A stretch of DNA of 64,000 nt from Pseudomonas sp. RGM2987 (GCF_022952855.1 NZ_JALJDX010000214.1:1-64000); one strand, 5' to 3'; counted from the first letter of the stretch, positions 7,271 through 16,569 are shown. Made by a program: numbers and translations. Notes: generated by a model from the sequence alone, not told the origin.

Positions 7271-9706
7271 GTGAATAACCCTAATCTCTCCCTCGAACAG
7301 CAAGTCGTGATCGCCCGCCTGGAAGATTTCGATTCGCACTCCGGCAACCTCGGTGAACGTGCGATCTTCAACCACCGGCCATGGGTCATTCTCCTGTGTC
7401 TGCTGGCGACCCTGGTGCTGGGCTTCCAGGCCAGCAAGATCGGCCTCAACGCCAGTTTCGAAAAAACGATTCCGACTTCCCATCCCTACGTCGCCAACTT
7501 CCTTGAGCAGCGCAGTGAGCTGAGCGGTCTCGGCAACTCGATCCGCATCGCGGTGGCGGTCAAGGACGGCAGTATTTTCGACAAGGACTATCTGGACATC
7601 CTGGCCAAGCTCAACGACGAGATCTACCTGCTGCCGGGCGTCGACAAACCCTACATGAAATCTCTGTGGACGCCGACCACGCGCTGGACCGCCGTGACCG
7701 AGGATGGGTTGGATGGCGGCACGGTGATTCCGGACGGCTACGACGGGTCGCCGGCCAGCCTGGAACAGGTGCGCACCAACGTCGCGCGCTCTGGTGAGAT
7801 CGGGCAACTGGTGGCCGGCAACTTCCAATCCAGCGTGATCTTCGTGCCGCTGCTGGAAATCAATCCGGCGACCGGCAAGGCGTTGGACGCTGGCGAATTC
7901 TCCCGGCAACTGGAGGCACTGCGCGACAAATACCAGAGCGAGCGGATCCAGATCCACATCACCGGTTTCACCAAGATCATCGGCGACCTGATCGCCGGAT
8001 TGTCCCAGGTGCTGCTGTTCTTCGTCATCGCCGTGCTGGTGACGGTGGCGGTGCTCTATTGGTACACCCGTTGCGCCCGCAGCACTGCACTGGTGGTGCT
8101 CTGTTCCCTGGTGGCGGTGCTCTGGCAAATCGGCCTGCTCGCGACCCTGGGTTACGACCTGGACCCGTACTCGGCGCTGGTGCCGTTTTTGGTGTTTGCC
8201 ATCGGCATGAGCCACGGTGCGCAGAAGATGAACGGGATCATGCAGGACATCGGTCGCGGCACCCATCGGGTGGTTGCCGCACGCTATACCTTTCGCCGCC
8301 TGTTCGCCGCTGGCATGACCGCGCTGCTCTGTGACGCGGTGGGGTTCGCCGTGCTGATGGTAATCAAGATCCAGGTGATCCAGGACCTGGCGATTACCGC
8401 CAGCATCGGCGTGGCAGTGTTGATTTTCACCAACCTGATCCTGCTGCCGATCCTGCTCAGCTATATCGGCGTAGGCGCCCAGGCCGCCGCACGCAGCCTG
8501 CGGGCGGAAACCGCCGAATTGACCGCAAACGTCAAGCATCCGCTGTGGAGTTTTCTCGATCTGTTTACCCGGCGCGCCTGGGCGACGGCTGCTTGCCTGG
8601 TCGGTCTGGCCCTGGCGGTCGGCGGTTTTGCCGTCAGCCTGCATCTCAAGGTGGGCGACCTGGATCCCGGTGCGCCGGAGCTGCGCCCGGACTCACGCTA
8701 CAACCGTGATGCGGCGTTCATGACGCAAAACTACGCGGCCAGCTCGGACATCTTCGTGGTCATGGTCAAGACCCCGGAAGACCAGTGCACGCGCTATCCG
8801 ACCCTGGCCGCGGTCGACTCCCTGGCCTGGCAACTGGAGCAACTGCCGGGCGTCGAATCCACCAACTCCATGGCGGCCCTGAGCAAAATCGCTGCCGCCG
8901 GTTATAACGAGGGTAACTTCAAGTGGTATGAACTGATTCCCAACGATGGCGCCTTGGGCGCGGTGCAAACCCGTGCGCCGCGAGAGCTGTTCAACCAGGG
9001 CTGTTCATTGCTCTCGCTGTATGTGTATCTGGCCGACCACAAGGCCGACACGTTGCAGCGGGTGGTCGAGACCAGCGAGGCATTCATCGCCAAGCAGCAC
9101 TTGCCTGAGGTCAAGTTCATGCTGGCGGCCGGCAGCGCCGGGATCGAGGCCGCCACCAACATCGTGGTGAAAAAGGCCATGCGCGAGATGCTGTTCTGGG
9201 TCTACGGGGCGGTGATCCTGTTGTGTTGGGTAACCTTCCGTTCCTGGCGCGCGGTCTTGGCCGCAGTGTTACCGCTGGTGCTGACGTCGATTCTGTGCGA
9301 GGCGCTGATGGTCGGCCTCGGCATGGGCGTCAAGGTGGCGACGTTGCCAGTCATCGCCCTGGGCGTGGGGATCGGCGTGGACTACGCACTCTACGTGTTG
9401 AGCATCATCCTGGCGCACATGCGCGCCGGTGCCTCGCTGTCCGAGGCCTATTACCGGGCGTTGCTGTTCACCGGCAAGGTGGTGCTGCTGACCGGCATCA
9501 CCCTGGCGATCGCAGTAGCAACCTGGGCCTGGTCACCGATCAAGTTCCAGGCGGACATGGGTATTCTGTTGGCCTTCATGTTCCTGGTGAACATGCTGGG
9601 TGCGCTGATCCTGCTCCCTGCGTTGGCGTATTTCCTTTTGCCTGAGCGGCTCTTTGCAAAAAAGCCTGAAGCGTGTGGGGCGTTGCAGTCCGTTGCGCAG
9701 GGGTGA
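7271..9706 (+). CDS. RND/MMPL family transporter
   Basis: An 811-residue inner-membrane protein with two MMPL halves. Each half has an N-terminal helix, a large periplasmic loop and a bundle of helices: first bundle about 235-400 and second about 640-795, the latter with GVGIGVDYALYVLSII. This is the topology of RND-superfamily hydrophobe transporters. The start is GTG at 7271, with GGAG 7 nt upstream. As last gene of the operon it likely moves the hydrophobic substrate or product of the CalA pathway across the inner membrane, working with the DUF1302, DUF1329 and propeller proteins. Direction of transport cannot be told from sequence. Confidence 0.9.
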   Translation: MNNPNLSLEQQVVIARLEDFDSHSGNLGERAIFNHRPWVILLCLLATLVLGFQASKIGLNASFEKTIPTSHPYVANFLEQRSELSGLGNSIRIAVAVKDGSIFDKDYLDILAKLNDEIYLLPGVDKPYMKSLWTPTTRWTAVTEDGLDGGTVIPDGYDGSPASLEQVRTNVARSGEIGQLVAGNFQSSVIFVPLLEINPATGKALDAGEFSRQLEALRDKYQSERIQIHITGFTKIIGDLIAGLSQVLLFFVIAVLVTVAVLYWYTRCARSTALVVLCSLVAVLWQIGLLATLGYDLDPYSALVPFLVFAIGMSHGAQKMNGIMQDIGRGTHRVVAARYTFRRLFAAGMTALLCDAVGFAVLMVIKIQVIQDLAITASIGVAVLIFTNLILLPILLSYIGVGAQAAARSLRAETAELTANVKHPLWSFLDLFTRRAWATAACLVGLALAVGGFAVSLHLKVGDLDPGAPELRPDSRYNRDAAFMTQNYAASSDIFVVMVKTPEDQCTRYPTLAAVDSLAWQLEQLPGVESTNSMAALSKIAAAGYNEGNFKWYELIPNDGALGAVQTRAPRELFNQGCSLLSLYVYLADHKADTLQRVVETSEAFIAKQHLPEVKFMLAAGSAGIEAATNIVVKKAMREMLFWVYGAVILLCWVTFRSWRAVLAAVLPLVLTSILCEALMVGLGMGVKVATLPVIALGVGIGVDYALYVLSIILAHMRAGASLSEAYYRALLFTGKVVLLTGITLAIAVATWAWSPIKFQADMGILLAFMFLVNMLGALILLPALAYFLLPERLFAKKPEACGALQSVAQG

Positions 9707-9728
9707 ACATACGCACCGCGCTGATTCC

Positions 9729-9820
9729 GTGGCGAGGGAGCTTGCTCCCGCTGGGCTGCGTAGCGGCCCCGCTTTTTTGCGGCTGCTGCGCACCCGAGCG
9801 GGAGCAAGCTCCCTCGCCAC
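9729..9820. repeat. REP pair of the GGGAGCTTGCTCCC type
   Basis: Two inverted arms, GTGGCGAGGGAGCTTGCTCC (from 9729) and its reverse complement ending at 9820, enclose a smaller hairpin with CCCCGC and GCGG around TTTTTT. This is a BIME-like double palindrome, in a different sequence group from the elements at 1, 24882 and 27576. It lies between the convergent ends of the MMPL and LysR genes and may also act as a bidirectional transcription stop. Confidence 0.8.
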
Positions 9821-9896
9821 GGGGTGGGTGGTGAACAGGTCGGACGCTCAAGAAGCTTTCACCGGAACGTATAGGAAGCAGCCTTGAGCCAAGCCC

Positions 9897-10775
9897 TCAG
9901 AAAAAATCCTTGAGCATCGCGATGAACTGCTCGGCGGCCGGCGACAGGGTCTGGCCGGTGCGGGTGATCAAGCCGATCTGGCGGGTAACGCCCGGATGGT
10001 CCACCGGCACTTTGACCAGCCCCTCCCGGGCATCGTCCGCCGACTCCGGCAGCAAGCTCACCCCCAGGCCCTGGCGCACCAGTGCCAGGACCGTCGACAT
10101 GTAGTTGGCTTCAAGTCCAGGCGATAGCTGCAGGCTGGCGTCGGCGAACAGTTGCTCGACCAACTCTCGAACGCTGCTGTCACGCCCGGTGAGGATGATC
10201 GGTTGAGTCGTCAGCTGATTCAGCTTGATCGTGCGGAGCCGGGCCAACGGGTGATCGGCGGGGACGAATAGGCAGAGCCGATCCTCCAGTACCGTCTGGA
10301 ACTCCAATCCATAATGGGTCCGAGCCTGTACGCCGAGGCCAAAATCCACTTCGCCGTCGCGCACCAGCAGGTCGATGCGCCGGGCCACCACGTCCCGCAG
10401 GCGCACTTCAATCCCGGGAAACTGCTCACGGAAGTCTTTCAACAACGGCGGCAGCGCGCCGGCGCACAGCGAGGGCAGGGCGGCGATGCTCACCACGCCC
10501 CGCCTCAACGCCGCCAGGTCCCGGGAGGCGCTGACGATGTTGTCCAGGTCCAGCAGCAGTTTCTCCATGGGCAGCAGGTTGTTCTGCCCGGCGCTGGTCA
10601 ATGCCACATGCCGCGGGCTGCGTTCGAGCAGGGCGACGCCAAGCCAGTCTTCCAATTGCTGAATCTGCACCGTCAGCGCTGAAGGCGACAGGTTCAGCGC
10701 CGCCGCTGCCTTGGCAAAGCTGCCGGTCTGCGCCACGACCAGGAACGCGCGAATGTGCTGGATAGAGTTCTTCAT
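9897..10775 (-). CDS. LysR-type regulator, divergent from CitMHS carrier
   Basis: A 292-residue LysR protein. The N-terminal helix-turn-helix is clear (FLVVAQTGSFAKAAAALNLS, then the wing LEDWLGVALLERS), followed by a substrate-binding domain from about 90. The start MKNSIQHIRAF at 10775 is chosen over the longer frame to 10856 because LysR proteins start there and GGA precedes it. The 131-nt gap to the divergent CitMHS gene must hold both promoters, so it most likely controls the citrate-type carrier and the AtuA-like pair. The co-inducer is unknown. Confidence 0.92.
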   Translation of the reverse strand: MKNSIQHIRAFLVVAQTGSFAKAAAALNLSPSALTVQIQQLEDWLGVALLERSPRHVALTSAGQNNLLPMEKLLLDLDNIVSASRDLAALRRGVVSIAALPSLCAGALPPLLKDFREQFPGIEVRLRDVVARRIDLLVRDGEVDFGLGVQARTHYGLEFQTVLEDRLCLFVPADHPLARLRTIKLNQLTTQPIILTGRDSSVRELVEQLFADASLQLSPGLEANYMSTVLALVRQGLGVSLLPESADDAREGLVKVPVDHPGVTRQIGLITRTGQTLSPAAEQFIAMLKDFF

Positions 10776-10906
10776 TTTGTTTTTCCGAATACAGACCGCC
10801 GAACATTTCAATTTACAAAGAATACCGGCAATTCCAATACTCGGTGAAAACAACAACAGCGCATTTCATCGCCACCGCGAACAGAGATGCCGAACAGGAC
10901 CTCCCT

Positions 10907-12199
10907 ATGCTTGCCACACTCGGTGTCGTCACCATCCTCTGTTTGCTCGCCTGCGTGATGAGCAAGCGCCTGTCACCCCTGGTCGCGTTGATCGCGTTGC
11001 CGATCATTGCCGCGCTGCTTGGCGGTTTCGGTCTGCAAACCAGTACATTCATCATTACCGGCATCAAGAACGTCGCCCCAGTGGTCGGGATGTTCGTGTT
11101 CGCGATTCTGTTCTTTGGCGTCATGACCGACGCCGGCATGCTTGACCCGATCATTGACCGCATTCTCAAACGCGTCGGTACCCGCCCGACGCGCATTGTC
11201 GTGGGCACCGCGCTATTGGCGTTGCTGGTGCATCTGGACGGTTCCGGAGCGGTGACCTTCCTGGTAACCATTCCGGCCATGCTGCCGCTGTACACGCGGC
11301 TGGGGATGGATAAGCGGATCCTGGCCTGTGTCACGGCGATGGCCGCCGGGGTCAACTTTCTGCCCTGGACCGGCCCTGTCCTGCGCTCCTCGGCGGCCCT
11401 GCACGTGCCGGTGGCCGAGTTGTTCCAGCCGTTGATTGCGGTGCAGATCTTTGGCCTGGCGTTCGTCTTTGCCTGCGCCTGGTTCCTTGGCCGTCGCGAA
11501 GAAAAACGCCTGGGCCTGGGCGCTGGCGCAGCGGTGGAAGTGATGCCACAACGGGTGCTGACCGAGGCGGAAGTCGCCCTGCGCAAGCCGCGCCTGTTTT
11601 GGGTCAACCTGGTGCTCACTGTCGTGGTCATGGGCGTGATGATTGCCGGGGTGGTCGATCCGGTGGTGATGTTCATGCTCGGTACGGTGTTGGCGTTGTG
11701 TATCAACTACCCGAACGTCGACGCGCAACGGGCACGTATCGACGCCCACGCAAAAACCGCTCTGACGATGGCCAGCATTCTCCTGGCCGCCGGGGTGTTC
11801 ACCGGGATCATGCAGGGCAGCGGCATGCTCAAGGCCATGGCCGAGGTGGCTGTAGCGCAGATTCCCGCTGGGCACGGCAAGTTGATTCCGATGGTCGTGG
11901 GTTTCATCTCCATGCCCCTGAGCCTGCTGTTCGATCCGGACTCCTTCTATTTTGGCGTGATGCCGGTGGTGGCTGAAGTCGGTCGCTCCCTGGGCGTTGA
12001 CCCGTTGCAAGTGGCCCAGGCCTCGTTGTTGGGCGTGCATACCACCGGCTTCCCGGTCAGCCCGCTGACCCCGGCGACCTTCCTGCTGGTTGGGCTGTGC
12101 AAGATCGAACTGGCCGACCACCAGCGCTTCACCATTCCTTTCCTGTTCGCCGCCTCGGTATTGATGACGCTGACGGCGCTGCTCATTGGAGTCTTTTGA
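10907..12199 (+). CDS. CitMHS family citrate/tricarboxylate-metal transporter
   Basis: A 430-residue carrier with about 12 hydrophobic helices, starting MLATLGVVTILCLLACVMS. The family signature regions VHLDGSGAVTFLVTIPAMLP (about 120-140) and MSLPLSLLFDPDSFYFGVMP-like (about 335-350) fit CitMHS (TC 2.A.11), which imports divalent metal-citrate complexes. ATG 10907 starts just before the first helix; in-frame 10844 would add a polar tail. It is followed by TGAATG coupling to the DUF1446 gene. It may carry a tricarboxylate-like substrate that the AtuA-like proteins act on. Confidence 0.9.
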   Translation: MLATLGVVTILCLLACVMSKRLSPLVALIALPIIAALLGGFGLQTSTFIITGIKNVAPVVGMFVFAILFFGVMTDAGMLDPIIDRILKRVGTRPTRIVVGTALLALLVHLDGSGAVTFLVTIPAMLPLYTRLGMDKRILACVTAMAAGVNFLPWTGPVLRSSAALHVPVAELFQPLIAVQIFGLAFVFACAWFLGRREEKRLGLGAGAAVEVMPQRVLTEAEVALRKPRLFWVNLVLTVVVMGVMIAGVVDPVVMFMLGTVLALCINYPNVDAQRARIDAHAKTALTMASILLAAGVFTGIMQGSGMLKAMAEVAVAQIPAGHGKLIPMVVGFISMPLSLLFDPDSFYFGVMPVVAEVGRSLGVDPLQVAQASLLGVHTTGFPVSPLTPATFLLVGLCKIELADHQRFTIPFLFAASVLMTLTALLIGVF

Positions 12200-13564
12200 A
12201 TGAAAACCTTACGCATCGGCTCCGGTGCCGGTTATTCCGGCGATCGCATCGAGCCGGCGATCGAACTGGCCGAGCACGGCGAACTGGATTACCTGGTGTT
12301 CGAATGCCTGGCCGAGCGCACCATTGCCTTGGCGCAGCAGGCACGGTTGCTCGATCCGCAGGCGGGCTACGATCCACTGTTGAGCGAGCGCATGCGTCGG
12401 GTGCTGCCCTTTGTCGGGCGTGGTGCCGATGGTCGGCGACGTCGCTTGCGGGTGATCACCAACATGGGCGCGGCCAACCCCCAGGGCGCGGCGCAGGAAG
12501 TGCGGCGCATCGCCCGCCAACTGGGCTTGCCGGGGCTTAAAGTGATCGCTGTGACAGGTGATGATGTGCTGGCGAGACTGCTGGATGATCCGACTCAGAC
12601 ACTGGATAACGGCATGACGTTGGCAGCGTTGGGCGAGCGTTTGATCTCTGCCAATGCCTACCTAGGGGTCGACGGTATCATCGAAGCCTTGCAGGCCGAT
12701 GCCGACGTGGTGATCACCGGACGGGTAGCAGACCCGTCGCTGTTCCTGGCGCCGCAGATGTTTGAGTTCGGTTGGGCTGTGGACGATTGGACGCTGTTGG
12801 GGCGCGGCACACTGGTCGGGCACTTGCTTGAATGCGCGGGCCAGATCAGCGGTGGCTACTTTGCCGACCCGGGGTTCAAGGACGTGCCGGACCTGGCGCG
12901 CCTTGGCTTTCCCCTCGCCGAAGTGGACGCAACGGGGCGTGCGGTGATCAGCAAGGTCCCAGGCTCAGGTGGGCGCATCGATACGGCGACCTGTACCGAG
13001 CAATTGATTTATGAAGTGCATGACCCGGCCGCGTACCTCACACCGGATGTCAGTGCGGATTTTTCCGGCGTGTCGTTCACGCTCCAAGGGCCGGACCAGG
13101 TCCTGGCCCAAGGCGCCGAGGGCCGGGAGCGGCCGGCATCGCTCAAGGTGTCGGTGGGTTACCTCGATGGCTGGATCGGCGAAGGCCAGATGTCCTACGG
13201 CGGACCGGGCGCTTTGGCGCGGGGACGGCTGGCGCGAGAGGTGGTGCTGGAGCGCTTGAAACTGATCGGCGTGGTGTTTGAAGACCTGCGCGCCGAACTG
13301 ATCGGCGTCGATGCCTTGCACGGCAGCGAGTTGGGCTCGCGGGCGAGCGGTGAACCCTGGGAAGTGCGCCTGCGCGTGGCCGCCCGTTGCGCCGATCGCG
13401 CCGAAGCCGTGCGCATCGGCAACGAAGTGGAAACCCTCTACACCAACGGCCCCTATGGCGGGGGCGGCGCGAGCAAATCGGTACGCCAGGTGGTGGCGGT
13501 GGCTTCGCTGTTACTGCCGCGCGAAGCGGTCAACGTACAGATCCATTCGGAGGACATGCCATGA
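12200..13564 (+). CDS. AtuA family protein (DUF1446), large subunit
   Basis: A 454-residue protein of the acyclic terpene utilisation AtuA/DUF1446 family, recognised by the N-terminal IGSGAGYSGDRIEPA, the central DADVVITGRVADPSLFLAP and the later GGYFADPGFKDVPDLA. The first base follows the CitMHS stop directly (TGAATG), implying translational coupling. In many organisms this domain is fused to a small C-terminal ferredoxin-fold domain; here that part is a separate downstream gene. The reaction is unproven: AtuA is needed for citronellol/geraniol use in P. aeruginosa, but the other atu genes (atuC, atuF and so on) are absent, so terpene use is not supported here. Confidence 0.9.
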   Translation: MKTLRIGSGAGYSGDRIEPAIELAEHGELDYLVFECLAERTIALAQQARLLDPQAGYDPLLSERMRRVLPFVGRGADGRRRRLRVITNMGAANPQGAAQEVRRIARQLGLPGLKVIAVTGDDVLARLLDDPTQTLDNGMTLAALGERLISANAYLGVDGIIEALQADADVVITGRVADPSLFLAPQMFEFGWAVDDWTLLGRGTLVGHLLECAGQISGGYFADPGFKDVPDLARLGFPLAEVDATGRAVISKVPGSGGRIDTATCTEQLIYEVHDPAAYLTPDVSADFSGVSFTLQGPDQVLAQGAEGRERPASLKVSVGYLDGWIGEGQMSYGGPGALARGRLAREVVLERLKLIGVVFEDLRAELIGVDALHGSELGSRASGEPWEVRLRVAARCADRAEAVRIGNEVETLYTNGPYGGGGASKSVRQVVAVASLLLPREAVNVQIHSEDMP

Positions 13565-13887
13565 GCCAACTTAAACTGCGTAACCTGGCCCATTCCCGCA
13601 CGGGGGACAAAGGCGATACCTCGAATATTTCAGTGATCGCATTCAAGGCCGACGACTATCCACGGCTGTGTGAATGGTTGACGGTGGAGCGGGTGGCCGA
13701 ACATTTTGCCGAGCTGCTGGACCCGCACGGGCCGACGATACGCCGCTATGAGTTACCTGGCGTGAACGCGCTTAATTTCGTCCTGCCCGGCGTATTGCGC
13801 GGTGGGGTGACCCGCTCGCTGGCCCTCGATGCGCATGGGAAGGCGTTGGGGGCGGCGTTGTTGGATTTGGATGTGCCGGGCAGATGA
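13561..13887 (+). CDS. AtuA-like C-terminal (ferredoxin-fold) domain protein
   Basis: A 108-residue protein starting MSQLKLRNLAHSRTGDKGDT; the RTGDKGDTSNI motif is typical of the small domain that follows DUF1446 in fused homologues. The ATG overlaps the stop of the previous gene (ATGA, 13561-13564), so the two chains are made together and very likely form one complex. The end holds the family sequence NFVLPGVLRGGVTRSLALD. Confidence 0.9.
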   Translation: MSQLKLRNLAHSRTGDKGDTSNISVIAFKADDYPRLCEWLTVERVAEHFAELLDPHGPTIRRYELPGVNALNFVLPGVLRGGVTRSLALDAHGKALGAALLDLDVPGR

Positions 13888-13901
13888 GTGTGGTTTGTTG
13901 T

Positions 13902-13917
13902 ACGGGTGGCCACCCGT
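13902..13917. repeat. 16-nt perfect palindrome between convergent genes
   Basis: ACGGGTGG followed directly by CCACCCGT lies 14 nt past the AtuA-like stop and 33 nt before the stop of the convergent SCP2-like gene. It lacks a loop and a U-tract, so terminator function is uncertain; it could be a protein-binding site or a weak transcription stop. Confidence 0.4.
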
Positions 13918-13950
13918 GGAAGACGAGCGACCACCGGATCACGCAGGTCT

Positions 13951-14349
13951 TTACATCAAGACGTCGGCTGGTTTTTGCGGCCTCTCTCCAGGCTGCAAAT
14001 ATTCAGTCAACCCCTGGAACCACATCACTTCGACAAAATCACCGCTGACCACCAGATCCTCGGTGCGCAGTCCTGTCAGGAACGCATCTTTACCGTCCTT
14101 TGCAGACAAGATGGCGAAACCTTTCGCAGCGTTTCGGAAGGAGAGGGTGAACTGTGGATTCCGGGTCACGCCGGCAGAAGACGTTATCTCGCCGTTCTTG
14201 ACGGTGAAGTAGCGGCCGATTCCGTCGTGGGTCCGGATCTGAAAGATCAGTTGCTTGCCGGTGATGTAGCTGGCGCAACCAGGCTTGTTCCTGACCGCTT
14301 TTTGCAAGAGTTTGGTCAACGCCCATAACAGGAACTTGAATTTCAGCAT
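13951..14349 (-). CDS. SCP2-like small protein
   Basis: A 132-residue protein starting MLKFKFLLW at 14349, with GGAAG upstream; the in-frame 14379 start has no ribosome site. The central part (KNGEITSSAGVTRNPQFTLS, then FAILSAKDGKDAFLTGLRT, EDLVVSGDF) resembles the SCP2 sterol-binding fold, where a hydrophobic pocket holds lipids or acyl chains. It lies downstream of the hydrolase and OYE genes on the same strand, separated by 68 nt from the hydrolase, and could be a lipid-binding accessory. Assignment rests on pattern only. Confidence 0.6.
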   Translation of the reverse strand: MLKFKFLLWALTKLLQKAVRNKPGCASYITGKQLIFQIRTHDGIGRYFTVKNGEITSSAGVTRNPQFTLSFRNAAKGFAILSAKDGKDAFLTGLRTEDLVVSGDFVEVMWFQGLTEYLQPGERPQKPADVLM

Positions 14350-14417
14350 GACAGGCTTCCTTTGGCAGTGCGCAGGCACCTTGCGCTGTGGAGCGACATT
14401 GTTCGCTGCGCGAGTCG

Positions 14418-15263
14418 TTACTCGTTGAGAAATTGAATGGCGTGCTTCAGGAAGCGCTCTGGGTATTGGAACTGAGCCCCGTGCCCGGCATCGGGGTAGA
14501 GGAAAAGCTGTGCGTTCGGGATGTTCTGCGCCATGTACCAGGAATTCACCGTGGGGATCATGATGTCGTTCGTGCCGTTGAGGATGAACGTCGGCTGCCT
14601 GATCTCGCGCAGATGGTTAAACGGAGCGTCAGGGTCGAGCTTGGGCAGGTAATGCATATTGGCTTCGATCTGCGCCTGTATCACTTCGGGGGAGCTGGGT
14701 GGGTCTTGCTCGACACGCAGATGGCGACGTTCCCAGAACTCACGCCCGGCTTGCCGTGCGGCCTCGGAGCGACCGAAGAACAGCAATAGAAAGTCCTCCA
14801 GGACCGGCACGGGGCGCGGTGCAGCCTGCAGCACACCAGGGTCTGAATCAGGGTTGCCACCACGCGGCCCCGTGCCGAGCAACAGCAGTTTACGGACCAG
14901 GTCGGGATGGCGCCGCGCCAGGTCCTGGGCCTGGAAGCCACCGAGCGAGAAGCCCAGGACATCGACCGTAGACAGGCCCAGTGCGCGGATGACCGCCGCC
15001 GCGTCGTCGGCCATGTGCTCGATCCGCGTCCGTGGTTTGCCGGAGGAAGAGGCAATCCCGCGACCGTTGAAGAGGATCACCTCGCGCCCTGCGGCCAGGC
15101 CGTCGGTCATGAGTGGGTCCCAATGGTCCATGCCACCGCGAAAATGCTGGAGGAGAAACAGAGGGGGTTGGCCAGCCGTTGCGTTGCCAAAGCGACGATA
15201 GGCATATTGGTCACCATTGACCTCCACGAAACGGGTCGGAGCGGTGAGGTGGGTATCGGTCAT
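14418..15263 (-). CDS. alpha/beta hydrolase
   Basis: A 281-residue hydrolase. The nucleophile elbow GFSLGG places Ser106, and the other likely triad members are Asp233 (NGTNDIMIP) and His261 (DAGHGAQF). An oxyanion-side HFRGGMDHWD lies at 40-49. The ATG at 15263 has GGAAG 7 nt upstream; the in-frame TTG at 15278 does not. The fold matches peroxidase/epoxide-hydrolase-like members, so the substrate (ester, lactone, C-C bond) is open. It sits 46 nt after the OYE gene on the same strand, probably cotranscribed. Confidence 0.9.
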   Translation of the reverse strand: MTDTHLTAPTRFVEVNGDQYAYRRFGNATAGQPPLFLLQHFRGGMDHWDPLMTDGLAAGREVILFNGRGIASSSGKPRTRIEHMADDAAAVIRALGLSTVDVLGFSLGGFQAQDLARRHPDLVRKLLLLGTGPRGGNPDSDPGVLQAAPRPVPVLEDFLLLFFGRSEAARQAGREFWERRHLRVEQDPPSSPEVIQAQIEANMHYLPKLDPDAPFNHLREIRQPTFILNGTNDIMIPTVNSWYMAQNIPNAQLFLYPDAGHGAQFQYPERFLKHAIQFLNE

Positions 15264-15309
15264 GTTGGCGTCTTCCAAAGGGTCAGGGTCAGTTTCTGGG
15301 GATATCGGC

Positions 15310-16569
15310 TCATGCCCGCAGGCGTCGCGTACGGAAAGTCCCCCAGCCGCTTTTCATCACGGATTTGACAAATGCCCATAACCCGCTTTCGTCAGGACGC
15401 GGATCCCCGCCATTGGCAATTCGTTTGAGTTGCAGCGTGTACCAGAAGATTTCCATGACGCCCATCTGATCGACCTGCTTGATGCCTGTGGTGATCGGCC
15501 GTACGCGCTGGGGGCTGTCTTGTCCACGCAGCAGCGCCGCCGGGGCATCGGGGTCGATGGCCAGCAGCCGCGCCAGACCAACGACATCGAGCGCCCCGGA
15601 ACGCAGCGCGGTGTTCATGGCCGCGGCGCTGCGAAAGCCGCCGGTGACCATCAGCGGTACCTGGGTCGAGGCGCGGACCTTCTCGGCAAACTCGAGGAAG
15701 TAAGCTTCGCGGGCCACTGTGGAGGCTTTCTTGGTTTCTTGCAGGGTGCCGCTCATGGCTGGGGCCTCGTAGGTGCCACCGGAAATTTCAATCAGGTCGA
15801 TGCCGGCTTCGGCGAGCGCATGAATCGTCGCCATGGACTCCTCTTCGGTAAAGCCCCCGCGCTGGAAGTCGGCGGAATTGAGCTTGATGCCGACGGGGAA
15901 ATCAGCCCCCACCTGACGCCGGATCTCTGCGTACACCGCCAGTACGAAACGCCGCCGCTTCTGCGCGCTGCCGCCCCATTCATCGGTGCGTCGGTTATGG
16001 TGCGGTGACAGGAACTGGTTGATCAGATAACCGTGCGCGCCATGGATCTGGACCCCGCTGAAGCCGGCCTTTTTACAGATCGCCGCGCTGCGCCCGAAGC
16101 GCTGGATGATCTCTTCGATCTCGTCCGTGGTGGCTTCACGCGGGGTCTCGAAAAGTGCCGCCATGTCCTCGCGAAAAGGAACAGCCGATGGCGCCAGATT
16201 GCTTTTATTCAGGCCTTTGGTCGATTGTTTGCCGGGGTGATTGAGCTGCACCCAGATGGCCGCTCCCTGCCCGGTGGCGGCGTTGGCCCATTGCTTCAAC
16301 AAGGGCAGGTCGCTTTCATCCTCGATCACTACGTTGCCTGGCTCACCCAGTGCGCGCCGGTCGATCATCACGTTTCCAGTGAGAAGCAAACCAATGCCGG
16401 AGACTGACCAGCGACGGTACAACTCGACCAACTTCAGGGTCGGGCGATTCTCATAGGTCCCCAGCACTTCGCTCATGGCCGCCTTGGCGAGGCGGTTGCG
16501 AAGGATGCTGCCGTTTGGCAGGTGTAGAGGCTGGCTCAGCAGATTGGCTTCAGGCGCGGACGCGGTCAT
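15310..16569 (-). CDS. NADH:flavin oxidoreductase, old yellow enzyme family
   Basis: A 419-residue TIM-barrel flavoprotein. HGAHGYL at 176-182 gives the substrate-binding His176 and His179, and the family signature LSPHHNRRTDEWGGS follows at 187-201. Later motifs (ISGGTYE, MVTGGFR) bind FMN phosphate. This clade reduces activated C=C bonds of enones and related electrophiles. A C-terminal extension after about 360 is typical of NemA-like fungal/bacterial members. It heads a leftward group with the hydrolase and SCP2-like protein; the HxlR regulator lies 194 nt upstream on the same strand. Confidence 0.92.
   Translation of the reverse strand: MTASAPEANLLSQPLHLPNGSILRNRLAKAAMSEVLGTYENRPTLKLVELYRRWSVSGIGLLLTGNVMIDRRALGEPGNVVIEDESDLPLLKQWANAATGQGAAIWVQLNHPGKQSTKGLNKSNLAPSAVPFREDMAALFETPREATTDEIEEIIQRFGRSAAICKKAGFSGVQIHGAHGYLINQFLSPHHNRRTDEWGGSAQKRRRFVLAVYAEIRRQVGADFPVGIKLNSADFQRGGFTEEESMATIHALAEAGIDLIEISGGTYEAPAMSGTLQETKKASTVAREAYFLEFAEKVRASTQVPLMVTGGFRSAAAMNTALRSGALDVVGLARLLAIDPDAPAALLRGQDSPQRVRPITTGIKQVDQMGVMEIFWYTLQLKRIANGGDPRPDESGLWAFVKSVMKSGWGTFRTRRLRA

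Noticed and set aside
7010-8644. 544-codon open frame antisense to the MMPL gene
   Set aside because: His/Gln-rich shadow with no domain features; the sense strand encodes a clear transporter.
12200-13887. Acyclic terpene (atu) pathway
   Set aside because: Only the AtuA-type proteins are present; carboxylase, dehydrogenase and hydratase genes of the pathway are absent, and the neighbour is a citrate-type carrier.
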